Below, piece by piece: positions 16,865 to 26,306 of a DNA stretch of 64,000 bases (position 1 is the stretch's first letter; each line of letters starts with the position of its first letter). The position numbers were made by a program, and so were the translations under genes. The stretch spans positions 1 through 64,000 of the forward strand of contig UQIE01000005.1 in assembly GCA_900541065.1 (NCBI GenBank), in the 5' to 3' direction. The notes beneath the pieces are model-generated. The model saw only the letters and a program-made list of their open reading frames with translations, had not been told where the DNA came from and searched no databases. This DNA comes from an uncultured Collinsella sp. (GTDB lineage: Bacteria > Actinomycetota > Coriobacteriia > Coriobacteriales > Coriobacteriaceae).

Positions 16865-18295
16865 ATGGCTTTCCGTAATGACTTCCTGTGGGGTGGCGCA
16901 ACGGCTGCCAACCAGTGCGAGGGCGCCTACAACGTGGACGGCCGCGGCCTTGCCAACGTGGACGTGGCTCCGCACGGCCCCGAGCGCTATGCGGTGGTCT
17001 CCGGCCAGCGTAAGATGCTCGACTTCGAGGACGGCTATTACTATCCCGCGCAGACCGGCATCGATTTCTACCACCATTACAAGGAGGACATCGCTCTCTT
17101 TGCCGAGATGGGCTTTAAGACCTTCCGTATGAGCCTGGCTTGGACCCGCATCTTCCCCAACGGCGACGAGACCGAGCCCAACGAGGCTGGCCTGGCCTTC
17201 TACGAGGATGTGTTCCGCGAGTGCCAGGCGCACGGCATCGAGCCGCTCGTGACTATCACGCACTTCGACTGCCCGATTCATCTCATCAAGGAGTACGGCG
17301 GCTGGCGCAACCGCAAGCTCATCGACTTCTACAAGAATCTCGCGACCACGATCTTTACCCGCTACAAGGGCCTGGTGAAGTACTGGCTCACCTTTAACGA
17401 GATCAATATGATCTTGCACCTGCCGTTTATGGGTGCCGGCCTGGTCTTTGAGGAGGGCGAGAACAAGGAGGCCGTTGAGTACCTGGCCGCCCACAACGAG
17501 CTCGTCGCCAGCGCTTGGGCAACCAAGATTGCCCACGAGATCGACCCCGAGATCAAGATCGGCTGCATGCTCGCCGCAGGTAGCTACTACCCCTACAGCT
17601 GCCGTCCGGGCGATGTACGCCAGGCGCAGCTCGATAACCAGGACAACTACTTCTTCGTCGACGTCCAGAGCCGCGGCTACTACCCGGCCTATGCCGTCAA
17701 GAAGCTCGAGCGTCTAGGAGTCGATGTGGGCATGACCGACGAGGACCGCGAGATCCTGGCCGCCAACACCGTCGACTTCATCAGCTTTAGCTACTACAGC
17801 ACCCGCTGCTCTGCCGGTGCCGATAACCCCGATGTCGAGCGCACCCAGGGCAACGCCTTCGCCGGCGCCAAGAATCCCTACCTGCAGGAGAGCCAGTGGG
17901 GCTGGGCCATCGATCCGCTGGGCTTCCGCATCACCCTTAACGACCTGTACGACCGTTATCAGAAGCCGCTGTTTGTGGTCGAGAACGGTCTGGGCGCCAA
18001 GGATGTTGTCGAGGAGGATGGCTCCATCAACGACGACTACCGTATCGACTACCTGCGTCAGCACATCCAGACCATGCGCGACGCGGTGACCGAGGACGGC
18101 GTTGACCTGCTGGGTTACACCGCCTGGGGCCCGATCGACCTGGTGTCTGCCGGCACGGGCGAGATGTCCAAGCGCTACGGCTTTATCTATGTGGATCGCG
18201 ACGATGCGGGCAACGGTACCCTCAAGCGTTCCAAAAAGAAGAGCTTCGACTGGTACAAGCATGTCATTGAAACGAATGGTGAGGACCTATCCTAA
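16865..18295 (+). CDS. 6-phospho-beta-glucosidase, GH1 (second copy)
   Basis: The 476-residue GH1 enzyme begins DFLWGGATAANQCEGAY. The acid/base is in WLTFNEINM, the nucleophile in LFVVENGLGAKD, and the phosphate-binding end reads SAGTGEMSKRYGFIYVD. It hydrolyses PTS-imported phospho-glucosides. Its codon use is strongly biased to C/G-ending codons compared with the first GH1 gene at 7501, suggesting higher expression or a longer residence in this genome. No PTS gene or RAT site adjoins it, so it probably works with permeases encoded elsewhere, including the EIIBC at 5906. Confidence 0.93.
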   Translation: MAFRNDFLWGGATAANQCEGAYNVDGRGLANVDVAPHGPERYAVVSGQRKMLDFEDGYYYPAQTGIDFYHHYKEDIALFAEMGFKTFRMSLAWTRIFPNGDETEPNEAGLAFYEDVFRECQAHGIEPLVTITHFDCPIHLIKEYGGWRNRKLIDFYKNLATTIFTRYKGLVKYWLTFNEINMILHLPFMGAGLVFEEGENKEAVEYLAAHNELVASAWATKIAHEIDPEIKIGCMLAAGSYYPYSCRPGDVRQAQLDNQDNYFFVDVQSRGYYPAYAVKKLERLGVDVGMTDEDREILAANTVDFISFSYYSTRCSAGADNPDVERTQGNAFAGAKNPYLQESQWGWAIDPLGFRITLNDLYDRYQKPLFVVENGLGAKDVVEEDGSINDDYRIDYLRQHIQTMRDAVTEDGVDLLGYTAWGPIDLVSAGTGEMSKRYGFIYVDRDDAGNGTLKRSKKKSFDWYKHVIETNGEDLS

Positions 18296-18430
18296 GGAAG
18301 CTGAGACACTCAACCTTGGGGCTCCAACCCTCCTCGCGTACCTAAGTACGCTTCGTCGGGCTTGTCGCTCCCAATCTTGAGCACCTCAGGCCCTTAGGGG
18401 ACGGGCCTGACCGCTGTGAATTTCGCGGGC
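18296..18430 (+). other. Structured intergenic stretch after the GH1 gene
   Basis: It contains nested pairings: CTCAA...TTGGG with CCCAA...TTGAG (18308-18380), GCGTAC/GTACGC (18337-18352) and CAGGCCC/GGGCCTG (18386-18408). No gene is visible; it may be a 3' UTR structure or a small RNA. Confidence 0.4.
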
Positions 18431-18452
18431 TCATCCTCATAGTCTCCTAATC

Positions 18453-18488
18453 AAGGCGCCCGGCGAGTATGTGCTCTCCGGGCGCCTT
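18453..18488. terminator. GC-rich hairpin between GH1 and signalling operon
   Basis: AAGGCGCCCGG (18453-18463) and CCGGGCGCCTT (18478-18488) pair perfectly over 11 bp. No U tract follows, so its terminator role is provisional. Confidence 0.5.
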
Positions 18489-18555
18489 GCCGTCTGCGGA
18501 TTTTGGGACATGCGGCCCGCTTTTTCGACTCATCTGTCGGTACACTAAAGGGACT

Positions 18556-20439
18556 ATGGGTACCCGCGAGCGACATATCGGCCACGCGGCCGCCCGGACC
18601 GCGCCGGTTGCGGATCCCAGGGGTGGCAGGCTCTTCGCCATGCCGCGATTCCTTGTTGGCATAACACATCAGGTGTACCGTCACCGCGTCTTTGCTATCG
18701 CCGGCGCCATCACCGCGCTGTTCCTCATGCTTTTGGCGGCCTTGCCGGCGCTGTTCGCCTTCGAACCCAAACTTTCTAACGTCGTGCCCGCCTATAACGG
18801 GGTGTCCGAAGAGGTCGTGGATGCGCTCGTCCATTCGAGCTCTCTCCCGTTGCTTGTCGCCGCAATTGTATTTTCGATTTGGGGCGTATCGGTCTATCTG
18901 CGCTGTTTGGACTATGTGTTGCGCCGCCGCCTTGTTGCCATCGCCACCATCTGCGCCCTGTGGATGATCGAAGTCATTCTCAAGTACAAGTCGTTCACGC
19001 CGTTCTATGCCACCGTGCTGTGGTACCTGTACTACGTGCCCATGACGCTCATTCCGCTGCTCTACCAGTTGTGTGGTCTGCGCCTTGCGGGCCTGGAGCA
19101 ACACCGCCTGGGTCGCCGCTACTGCGCCGCGCTGTGGATTGTGGCCATCCTGCTTATCGGATTTGTGCTCACCAACGATTTTCACCAGCAGGTCTTCCGC
19201 TTTGACCGCACAAGCGACACCTGGAGCAACGATTACACGTACGGCTGGGGTTATTTCGCCGTCCTCGTGTGGACGGCCTTTGACTTCGTGGCCTTTTTTA
19301 TCCTGGTTGGTCGGTCCTCATCCTTTCGCATCCAGCGTTTCTCGGGCACGGCGGCGCTCGTACTGCTGGGTGGCGCATTCTTTGCCATTTCGTATGCGTT
19401 GCGCGTGCCCTGGGCATGGAGGCTCAACTTTTCGCTCGTCTATTGCGTCCTGTGCGTGGTGGCGATGGAAATCTGTCTCGATTGCGGTGTCATTCCGTCG
19501 TATCACGACATCGCCGGCATCTTCGACACCTTACCGCTCGACCTCAAAGTTCTAACGCGCGACCTGCAGGAGGTCTATGCCACGCCGGTGTCAAAGCCAA
19601 TGCCGGTAGGCGTGCGCGAGGAGTTGCGGACCCGGGAGCACGGCCGCGCCCATGCCTTTGCCGTGGCGTCCGATCCCGATGTAATGCATCGCGCCTTTCC
19701 GCTGCTGGGTGGATCGGCGCTGCTTGCCCAAGACGTGTCGGAGCTCAACGAGCTTAACCGTGAACTGGCACATCGTCGCATGGAGCTGCAGCGTCAAAAC
19801 GAGCTGCTCGCCGCCGACTACGACCTTAAGACGCATTTGGCAGATCAAGAGGCCGAGACCTTGCTGGTCCAAGACGTGGACCAGGCGCTTGCCCGCGCGC
19901 TCGAAGGGATGTACGACCTGCTGGGCTCGCTGCCGCCGTTGACCGACGAAGCGTTTTCGCACGAGCGTTACCGCATGCTGCAGCGCGCCAAGATGCTCGT
20001 CGCCTATTGCAAGCGCAAGGGGTCGCTCACGTTGGCACAGCACGGGGAGAGCGGTTTTGATCGCGACCGCATTCAGCTCATTGCCAACGAGCTCGCAAGC
20101 GACCTGCGCACCATCGATATCGATTGCGCCTCGATTATCGCCATACGGCGCCCGTTGCACGCCAGTACGGTAAGCGCCCTGTACGACTGCGTGTATGACT
20201 TTGCGTTTTTTGCCTACGCCACCGACCATCCGGCGCTTATGTACCACTTGGGCGACCATGACCGATGCAGTGTCGAGCTGCGCGCCACGCTTTTTTCCAA
20301 CGATGATGCAGATCTTTCGCAGACGCCCGCTGCGCAAGAGCTCGAAAGCGCTCTGCAAGGGCGCAACGTGGCATACCGGCTTGAGGGCGAGCCCGGCCAG
20401 CTGCGCATGATCGTCTTGATGCCGAGGGCGGGTGAGTGA
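18556..20439 (+). CDS. 7TM membrane protein with degenerate histidine-kinase-like C-terminus
   Basis: The 627-residue protein has about seven to eight hydrophobic segments (residues about 50-310), similar to the 7TM N-terminal module of some histidine kinases. A coiled-coil stretch (LNELNRELAHRRMELQRQNE) and a roughly 200-residue cytoplasmic end follow. That end aligns in layout with a kinase dimerisation/ATPase region, but I find no phosphoacceptor His box, no N box and no GxGxG motif. It probably works as a sensor or scaffold with the true kinase encoded next, whose start overlaps its stop. The start is uncertain: ATG 18556 lies only 9 bases after a possible -10 TACACT (18541-18546), so a leaderless message or ATG 18640 is possible. 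Confidence 0.7.
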   Translation: MGTRERHIGHAAARTAPVADPRGGRLFAMPRFLVGITHQVYRHRVFAIAGAITALFLMLLAALPALFAFEPKLSNVVPAYNGVSEEVVDALVHSSSLPLLVAAIVFSIWGVSVYLRCLDYVLRRRLVAIATICALWMIEVILKYKSFTPFYATVLWYLYYVPMTLIPLLYQLCGLRLAGLEQHRLGRRYCAALWIVAILLIGFVLTNDFHQQVFRFDRTSDTWSNDYTYGWGYFAVLVWTAFDFVAFFILVGRSSSFRIQRFSGTAALVLLGGAFFAISYALRVPWAWRLNFSLVYCVLCVVAMEICLDCGVIPSYHDIAGIFDTLPLDLKVLTRDLQEVYATPVSKPMPVGVREELRTREHGRAHAFAVASDPDVMHRAFPLLGGSALLAQDVSELNELNRELAHRRMELQRQNELLAADYDLKTHLADQEAETLLVQDVDQALARALEGMYDLLGSLPPLTDEAFSHERYRMLQRAKMLVAYCKRKGSLTLAQHGESGFDRDRIQLIANELASDLRTIDIDCASIIAIRRPLHASTVSALYDCVYDFAFFAYATDHPALMYHLGDHDRCSVELRATLFSNDDADLSQTPAAQELESALQGRNVAYRLEGEPGQLRMIVLMPRAGE

Positions 20440-20441
20440 CG

Positions 20442-21935
20442 ATGCAGATTTCGCTCATCCTTCCCCAAATCGTTGCGCTCGATGTTGTCTTTGCCCTGGC
20501 TGCGTGTCTGCAGACGATCCACGTCCCACTCATCGCATCGCGCCGCTCGCCCTATAACCGTAAGGTGATTTGCGCCTACGAGGCGAGCCTTGTACTTCAC
20601 TTGGTCATCTCGGCTGTCATTTTGTTCGCGTCGTCCGGCTCGTATCTGATGGCGCCGCTCAACGTTTGCGCTAAGGCAATGGGTGGAGTGCTGTGGCTCA
20701 ATGCCGCGATCTTTGCCTATGGCGTGGTACTTATGGTGCACTATCGTCGCCCCGTCATGCTGGTCGAGCTGCTGCTTGTTGTCGCCGTTACACCACCGGT
20801 GGTGTTTGCCATGGGCTCGGCGTGGACCGTTGCCCTTATCGCAGAAGGTGCGTTCTTCCTGTTCCGCTCCATCGCGGCGCTTTTGATGGATGTGCGCAAC
20901 CGCCAGGAGGACATCACGGCGTTTTCGACGATCGAGACCATCAATGTGATTCCCGTGGGCATCCTGTATCTGGACCCGAGAGGCCGTCCGCTGCTCATGA
21001 ACCGCTGCATGCGAAAAAACCTGGTGGAGCTTCATATGCCCACCGACCTAGGCGATATGAGCGGTACATGGAACGACCTGCGCAAACTTAGCATGCAAAT
21101 GCCCGAAAGCAGCGCTAATCGCGCCCATATCGACCTTGATCGCTTTGGTAGGGATCGCGCCGTGGTCGAGATCTCTCCTTCCGAGATTCGTCTGTTCGTG
21201 CGTGACTCCGTTACGGTCTCGTGCCGTCCGTTCGAGCGTGTCGTCGGCCTGGACGTGACGGAATACGCACACGCCTACGACCGCCTGGCGCAAGCCAACC
21301 ACCTGCTTGAGCTTGCGGGCCAAGAGCTCCAAGCCCAGATCGAAGAAGTCAAAAAAGTTGCCGACAACGCGGCCTATCTGCGTATGCGCGCTCGCGTGCA
21401 CGACGTGATCGGGCAGCGCCTGTCCATTCTTCATCGCTATTTGGAGGAGGGGCGTCTGGACGATGAGTCGATCGAGCAGATTGATCCGTTGCTGCGCTCA
21501 ATTGCTGCCGATTTGCGTAGTGGCGGTGCCAGCGAGCCTGCAGAGCAGCTGGGTGACATCGTCCATGCTTTTGGCCTGGTGAGTGTACAGATCGATGTTG
21601 AGGGTGCGCTGCCTGAGGACGCGCGTGTCGCCGCCGCATTTTTGCAGATTATCCGTGAGGCCTCGACCAATGCCACCAAGCATGCGCAGGCGCATCGGGT
21701 CCACGTGCGTCTGTGGCAGGAGGGGGCGGATGCTGGAGCCGTCGCGCGCATGACGATTTCTAACGACGGGTCCCCGGCCCCCGTATCGTATCGCGAGGGA
21801 ACAGGTATTCCAGGTATGAGGCATGTCGCGCAAGATCTGGGTGGCAGCCTAGAGGTCCACGCCGCCCCGCCCTTTACGCTTACGGTATCCATTCCGCTTA
21901 ACGCCAACGACACGTCCCAAAGGAGAAGCTCATGA
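20442..21935 (+). CDS. Sensor histidine kinase (NarL/LiaS-type, HisKA_3)
   Basis: The 497-residue protein has about six membrane segments (1-150), a PAS-like middle (TIETINVIPVGILYLDPRGRPLLMN), and a HisKA_3 region with phosphoacceptor His in RARVHDVIGQRLSILHRYLE. A HATPase domain follows with N box EASTNATKHAQAHRV and G box GTGIPGMRHVAQDLGG. It autophosphorylates and passes phosphate to the LuxR-type regulator encoded 4 bases overlapping downstream. A GTG at 20436 overlapping the upstream stop is an alternative start. The signal is unknown; coupling to the 7TM protein suggests a shared sensor complex. Confidence 0.88.
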   Translation: MQISLILPQIVALDVVFALAACLQTIHVPLIASRRSPYNRKVICAYEASLVLHLVISAVILFASSGSYLMAPLNVCAKAMGGVLWLNAAIFAYGVVLMVHYRRPVMLVELLLVVAVTPPVVFAMGSAWTVALIAEGAFFLFRSIAALLMDVRNRQEDITAFSTIETINVIPVGILYLDPRGRPLLMNRCMRKNLVELHMPTDLGDMSGTWNDLRKLSMQMPESSANRAHIDLDRFGRDRAVVEISPSEIRLFVRDSVTVSCRPFERVVGLDVTEYAHAYDRLAQANHLLELAGQELQAQIEEVKKVADNAAYLRMRARVHDVIGQRLSILHRYLEEGRLDDESIEQIDPLLRSIAADLRSGGASEPAEQLGDIVHAFGLVSVQIDVEGALPEDARVAAAFLQIIREASTNATKHAQAHRVHVRLWQEGADAGAVARMTISNDGSPAPVSYREGTGIPGMRHVAQDLGGSLEVHAAPPFTLTVSIPLNANDTSQRRSS

Positions 21936-22555
21936 TCCGCGTGTTGATCGTCGAAGACCAGGCCATCCTGCGCGAGAGCCTGGCGCGCTCCGTTGGCGAC
22001 CAGCCCGATATGACCGTTGTTTCCGCCATCGCCGATGCCTCCGAGGCCTTAGGTGTCGCGCTCAGGGAGCGCCCGGACATGATACTGATGGACGTCTGCA
22101 CCGAGCATGATTCCAACGGCATCGTGGCGGCGGCGCGCATCAAGGAGCAGCTGCCCGAGTGCCGCATCATTATCATGACCGGCATGCCCGAGATCACTTT
22201 TGTCGATCAGGCCCGCGAGGCGGGCGTCGATAGCTTTGTGTACAAGAACGTCGGTATCGACGAGCTGTTCGCCGTGATGCGCTCCACGCTGGCGGGCTAT
22301 TGCACGTTTCCCAAGCCGCCCGAAAGCATTTTTTCGGGTACGGCGGCACTCGACGATGTCGAGCTGTCGATTTTGCGCCTTGCCTGCGAGGGCAAGAGCC
22401 GCCGAGAGATCGCGGCCGAGTTGTTTATGAGTGAGGGTACCATCAAGCGTCGCATCTCGGAGATCCTGAGCAAGACCGGCTACGACAACATCATGCGTCT
22501 TGCCGTGCATGCGGTGACCGAGGGCAGCATCGTCCCCAATATGGAGCGCCCGTAG
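21932..22555 (+). CDS. Response regulator, NarL/LuxR type
   Basis: The 207-residue protein has a receiver domain (VLIVEDQAILRESL, phosphoacceptor Asp in MILMDVCTEHDSNG, Thr in IIMTGMP, Lys in SFVYKN) and a C-terminal LuxR helix-turn-helix (LRLACEGKSRREIAAELFMSEGTIKRRISEIL). It is the partner of the kinase gene that it overlaps by ATGA, with AAGGAGA 6 bases before the start. It probably activates a small target set; no adjacent target genes are obvious. Confidence 0.93.
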   Translation: MIRVLIVEDQAILRESLARSVGDQPDMTVVSAIADASEALGVALRERPDMILMDVCTEHDSNGIVAAARIKEQLPECRIIIMTGMPEITFVDQAREAGVDSFVYKNVGIDELFAVMRSTLAGYCTFPKPPESIFSGTAALDDVELSILRLACEGKSRREIAAELFMSEGTIKRRISEILSKTGYDNIMRLAVHAVTEGSIVPNMERP

Positions 22556-22592
22556 TCGGTGCGCCGCCCGCGCTCCAACGCCAAAGATAGGT

Positions 22593-22693
22593 CGCCCGCC
22601 GTTTCGTATCTAAAAACGGCGGGCGGCCTGCTTGTATGGGCGGTGCTGTCGGCATAAAGCGGCGGGGTCGCAGGATTAACTCCTGCGGCCCCG
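22593..22693. terminator. Two hairpins between convergent genes
   Basis: Hairpin one: 22593-22604 with 22614-22625 (GCCCGCCGTTT stem). Hairpin two: CGGGGTCGCAGGA (22663-22675) with TCCTGCGGCCCCG (22681-22693), one mismatch. They separate the plus-strand signalling operon from the minus-strand lipoprotein gene and can serve both directions. Confidence 0.7.
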
Positions 22694-22743
22694 TCTGGTG
22701 TGCGCGGATGTGTCCGCCAATCCGCGGCTGATGTTACATGCCG

Positions 22744-23586
22744 CTACGCGATGGTTGCGCTGTAAGAGGCGACGTCCTCGTAGGAATCGGTCAGGTAGGC
22801 GTCGATGCCGATGGTCGTGTTGACCAGGTCGTCAAGGCTGTCAAGCTCGCCGCTCGAGAATGTGAATTCCTCAGTGGCGTTGGTGCCGGGCATCAGGTGA
22901 GCCGAGAACCAGGGGTCCTTCATGGTGCCGTTGACATTGGTCTTGCCGGAGGGAGCGTAGAAGGTCAGGTCCTTGTCGCTCTTGTTGGTGATGTTAACAA
23001 CAAAGCCGATGTCACCCCAGTCGTCCTTGAACTTCTCGGTGATGGTGATGGTGCACAGGTCGTCATCGGCGACGGTGACGGCGGGGGAGATTTCGATGCT
23101 CTGGACGTCGTCGTCTTCGACGGCCTCATCGATCTCTTCTTCCTTCTCGGCCGCCTCGCGATCCTTCTTCACCGTGCCGGACAGGTCCTTGTCGGACTTG
23201 GTAAAGATGAGCTTGTCGCCGTCCACCTCAAGGACGAGCTTGTCGTCTTTGAGCTTCAGGTCGTGCGACTCATCTTCGGCGGTAATCGTTACGGTGGTGG
23301 CGTCCTTGGCCTCCCATTTCAGGTCGGCGACCTCAAGGAACATGTCGAGGACGCCCGTGCCGTCTTCGTCGAGGATCAGGATACAGTTGAGGCCCCACTC
23401 CTTGAGCATATCCATGTACTCATCGGTGAGCTCTTCGCCGTCCAAGGTTCCACCCGAGTACTGCCAGCTGCCGACGAAGTTGGCCTTGGGGTCTTTGCCG
23501 CCGCCGCTGCAGCCCGTCAGGGCAAAGGCGAGCGCTAGGACGCATGTCAGAAATGCGAGTACGGACTTTTTGAACGTTGTCTTCAT
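22744..23586 (-). CDS. Lipoprotein with DUF5067-like C-terminal domain
   Basis: The 280-residue protein starts with a lipoprotein signal (about 26 residues; lipobox LTGC). Residues about 35-130 form a beta-rich domain beginning FVGSWQYSGGTLDGEEL, an acidic linker follows (about 135-165, many Glu/Asp), and the C-terminal part (FVVNITNKSDKDLTFY...NVNGTMKDPWFSAHLMPGTNATEEFTF) resembles the DUF5067 extracellular immunoglobulin-like domain. It would be tethered on the outer face of the membrane. Function is unknown. AAAGGAGG precedes the ATG. It is the last gene of the zinc-ribbon/SPFH cluster. Confidence 0.75.
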   Translation of the reverse strand: MKTTFKKSVLAFLTCVLALAFALTGCSGGGKDPKANFVGSWQYSGGTLDGEELTDEYMDMLKEWGLNCILILDEDGTGVLDMFLEVADLKWEAKDATTVTITAEDESHDLKLKDDKLVLEVDGDKLIFTKSDKDLSGTVKKDREAAEKEEEIDEAVEDDDVQSIEISPAVTVADDDLCTITITEKFKDDWGDIGFVVNITNKSDKDLTFYAPSGKTNVNGTMKDPWFSAHLMPGTNATEEFTFSSGELDSLDDLVNTTIGIDAYLTDSYEDVASYSATIA

Positions 23587-23667
23587 GGTGTCCTCCTTTA
23601 TCGAACGAAACCCATAGAAGCAAATGCGGGGGTGGCGGACCTCCCCGCCAATTACCAGGTAGAGGGG

Positions 23668-24909
23668 CTAGGGCCTGGGTGTTCCGCAGTTGCTGCAGAA
23701 CTTGCCGCCGTTTTCGCTGCCGCAGTTGGGGCAGAACCACTTGGTCGGTGCCGGGGCGGGTGCGGGACTGCCACACTCGGGGCAGAACTTGCCGGTGTTG
23801 GTGGCACCGCAACTGCAGGTCCACGTGCCGGCCGCGGGGGCAGCGGCAGGAGCCGGTGTGGGGGCGGGTGTCGGAGTCGGCTGTGGGGCAGCTTGCTGCT
23901 GTGCCTGGCCGGCGGCGAACAGCTGGCTGGCATTCATGCCGCCCATGCCACCTGCCATGCCCATGCCCATAAAGCCTGCCATCGCGCCGTTGGGGTTGGC
24001 GGCTGCTGCGCGCATCGCATCGCTCTGGGCGCTGGCGATGTTGGCGGCTGCCATGGTGGGATCGCGCATAACCGCGGCCTTCTGCAGGTCCTTGATCATC
24101 TGCTCGTCTTCTTGCGAGGCGGCGATGGAGTTGACGCCAAAGCTCACGATCTCGACGCCGCGCAGGTCACGCCAGTCGGCAGAGAGGACCTCGTTGAGCG
24201 CGCGGGCGAGCTCGGTGGTGTGACCGGGAATGGCGCTGTAGCGGATGCCCATCTCCGAGATCTTGGCAAAGGCGGGCTGCAGGGCGGTGAGCAACTCGGA
24301 CTTAAGCTGGCTGTCGATCTTGTCGCGCGTGTAGCTATCGGTCACGTTGCCGCACACGTTGGTGTAGAACAGCAGCGGGTTGGTGATGCGGTACGAATAC
24401 TCGCCGTTGCAGCGCACGGAGATGTCGACATCCAGGCCAATGTTGTTATCGACCACGCGGAAGGGCACGGGCGAGGCAGTGCCGTACTTGTTGCCGATGA
24501 TCTCCTTGGTGTTGATGAAGTAGACACGCTGGTCTTTGCCCGCGTCGCCGCCAAAGGTAAAGCGGCTGCCGATATTGGCGAACGTCTCCTTGATGGAGTC
24601 GCCCAGGTTGCCGCTAAAGACGCTCGGCTCGCTGCCGGTGTCAAAGACAAACTCGCCGGGCTCCAGTGCGACCTCGATGATCTTGCCGTTTTGCACCACG
24701 AGCATGCCCTGGCCGTCGTTGACGGCGATGACCGAGCCGTTGGAGATAACGTTGTCCTCGCCGCGCGTGTTGGAGCTGCGACCGCCGGTGCGCTTGCTGC
24801 CCTTGCAGGCTAAGACGTCAGCGGGCATCGATTCGCAATAGATAAATTCTTTCCACTGGTCGGCCATGACGCCGCCGGCAGCTCCCAATCCAGCTCTCAA
24901 GAGTCCCAT
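23668..24909 (-). CDS. SPFH-domain protein with C-terminal zinc ribbons (YdjI-like)
   Basis: The 413-residue protein has an SPFH/band-7-like core (about 20-310; YCESMPADVLACKG, PVPFRVVDNNIGLDVDISVRCNGEYSY, VEIVSFGVNSIAASQED). A Gly/Met-rich stretch, a Pro-Ala-Thr linker and two zinc ribbons follow (CSCGATNTGKFCPECG; CPNCGSENGGKFCSNCG). This matches the family once named virion core protein-like and YdjI of Bacillus, which belongs to a membrane-stress module. The zinc ribbons probably mediate contacts with the neighbouring zinc-ribbon proteins. No membrane segment is seen. Confidence 0.85.
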   Translation of the reverse strand: MGLLRAGLGAAGGVMADQWKEFIYCESMPADVLACKGSKRTGGRSSNTRGEDNVISNGSVIAVNDGQGMLVVQNGKIIEVALEPGEFVFDTGSEPSVFSGNLGDSIKETFANIGSRFTFGGDAGKDQRVYFINTKEIIGNKYGTASPVPFRVVDNNIGLDVDISVRCNGEYSYRITNPLLFYTNVCGNVTDSYTRDKIDSQLKSELLTALQPAFAKISEMGIRYSAIPGHTTELARALNEVLSADWRDLRGVEIVSFGVNSIAASQEDEQMIKDLQKAAVMRDPTMAAANIASAQSDAMRAAAANPNGAMAGFMGMGMAGGMGGMNASQLFAAGQAQQQAAPQPTPTPAPTPAPAAAPAAGTWTCSCGATNTGKFCPECGSPAPAPAPTKWFCPNCGSENGGKFCSNCGTPRP

Positions 24910-24957
24910 GGTGATCTTCCTTTCTCGTCAAAGGCCGGGTGGTATTGGTCAGAATGG

Positions 24958-26282
24958 CTAATCGTCCTTGTTGTCCTTCATGACAACGGTGGTCTCGGTG
25001 TGGCTGAAGGTGTCGTGCTTCTCGGTCAGGTCGAGCTCGCCACAGTAGCAATCGGCGTGGGTGGCCTCGTTGGCCGTCTTGAGCTGGCCCACCAGCAGCA
25101 CATCTGCGATGACCACGATGATCAACGGCGCGACGATGTTGATGAGGATGCCCTCGACATCAAAGGTGAGGTAGTCCGGATCGAAGGCATTCCCACCCAT
25201 AAAGAGAATCTGGGAGAGGACAAACCCGATCACAAAGAACAGCACCGAGGCGATGGCGAGCTTGGGCTTGGAGCAGGGGAGCTCGCCGACCATGCGACCG
25301 GTCTGGCCGTTCATGGCAAACAGATAACTCTTGCCGTTCCACGAGGTGGAAAGCATCCACACGGGGAACAGGGCGTAGTCGCTGTCTTCCCAGGTGTAGT
25401 CGAGCTGCTTGCTTTCGACCGTGGCGTCGTCATACTCGTCGACGCCACGGTCTCGCGCAGGGCCGAAATCGTGCTTTCTTCCATACGACGCTCGGCGCGC
25501 GCCTTGCAGGTCTCGCAATCCTCGTCGTAGCGGTTGGCGATGTATCCGGGCATATAGGCGACCGAGAACGGGCGCAGCGCGTCGTAGTCAAACGGCTCGA
25601 TGGCGTCCATGTGGCCGTCGGGCATCTTGGAGGATCCGTCGACGGGCACGCGCTTAAACGAGATGTTTCCCTTGCGGTAGGCGTCGTAGTGGTCGGTGGT
25701 CGTGACGGTGCGGTCGGATTCCTCGGTTACAGTCTCGTTGGTCGCATCAAAGCACACCTCGCCGTCCACGCGGGCGCCGTAAAGCCAAAAGGGCACGTAA
25801 ACGCCTTGGACTTCGTCGATATGGTTGCCGGTGACAAAGCTCTTGGGCAGCAGGATCTTGCCCTTGTAGTGTTCCTTGAGCGCGGCCATGACATCGTCGC
25901 GCCCGAGCTTAAACGGGATCACCAGATCGGGTGAGAAGTCGCCTGAGAGCTGGCCAGGTGCCACGGCGGGGTTGCCGCAGTACGGACAGGTGGTGACGGC
26001 GACGGTGCCGTCCGAGACCAGCTCGGCACCGCACGACGAGCAGATGTAGCCGGCGTTTTGAGCCAGCTCCTGCACGGCATCGTCGACAGCAGGCTTGGGG
26101 GCCGCGGCTGCGGCATCGGCTTTGGCATCTGCCTTGTCCTGGCGCTCGCGATAGAGGGCCTCGACTTCTTCGACTTCAAAACGCGAATCGCAGTAGTCGC
26201 AGACGAGCTTTTGCTCGGCACTGGCAAAGTGAAGGGGGCCGCCACACGCGGGGCACTGATAGTTGATGCTCTCGAAGGCCAT
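24958..26282 (-). pseudogene. Zinc-ribbon membrane protein (TFIIB-type), interrupted by a one-base frameshift
   Basis: The N-terminal part (26282 down to about 25444) starts MAFESINYQCPACGGPLHF with ribbons CPACG...CDYC and CSSCG...CPYCG, then a beta-rich domain ending CETCKARAERRMEESTISALRETVA. The protein continues in another frame as VDEYDDATVESKQLDYTWEDSDYALFPVWML, followed by FAMNGQTGRMVGELP, two membrane segments and a short tail ending at 24958. Joining the frames near 25444 restores one continuous family member of about 440 residues; one base, probably a G in GCGGTCGACG, appears to be missing. Each half is individually open, so a sequencing error is possible. It lies between the DUF4428 gene and the SPFH gene. 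Confidence 0.8.
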
Positions 26283-26306
26283 GATCGGTCCTTTCCGTGC
26301 CGGAGG

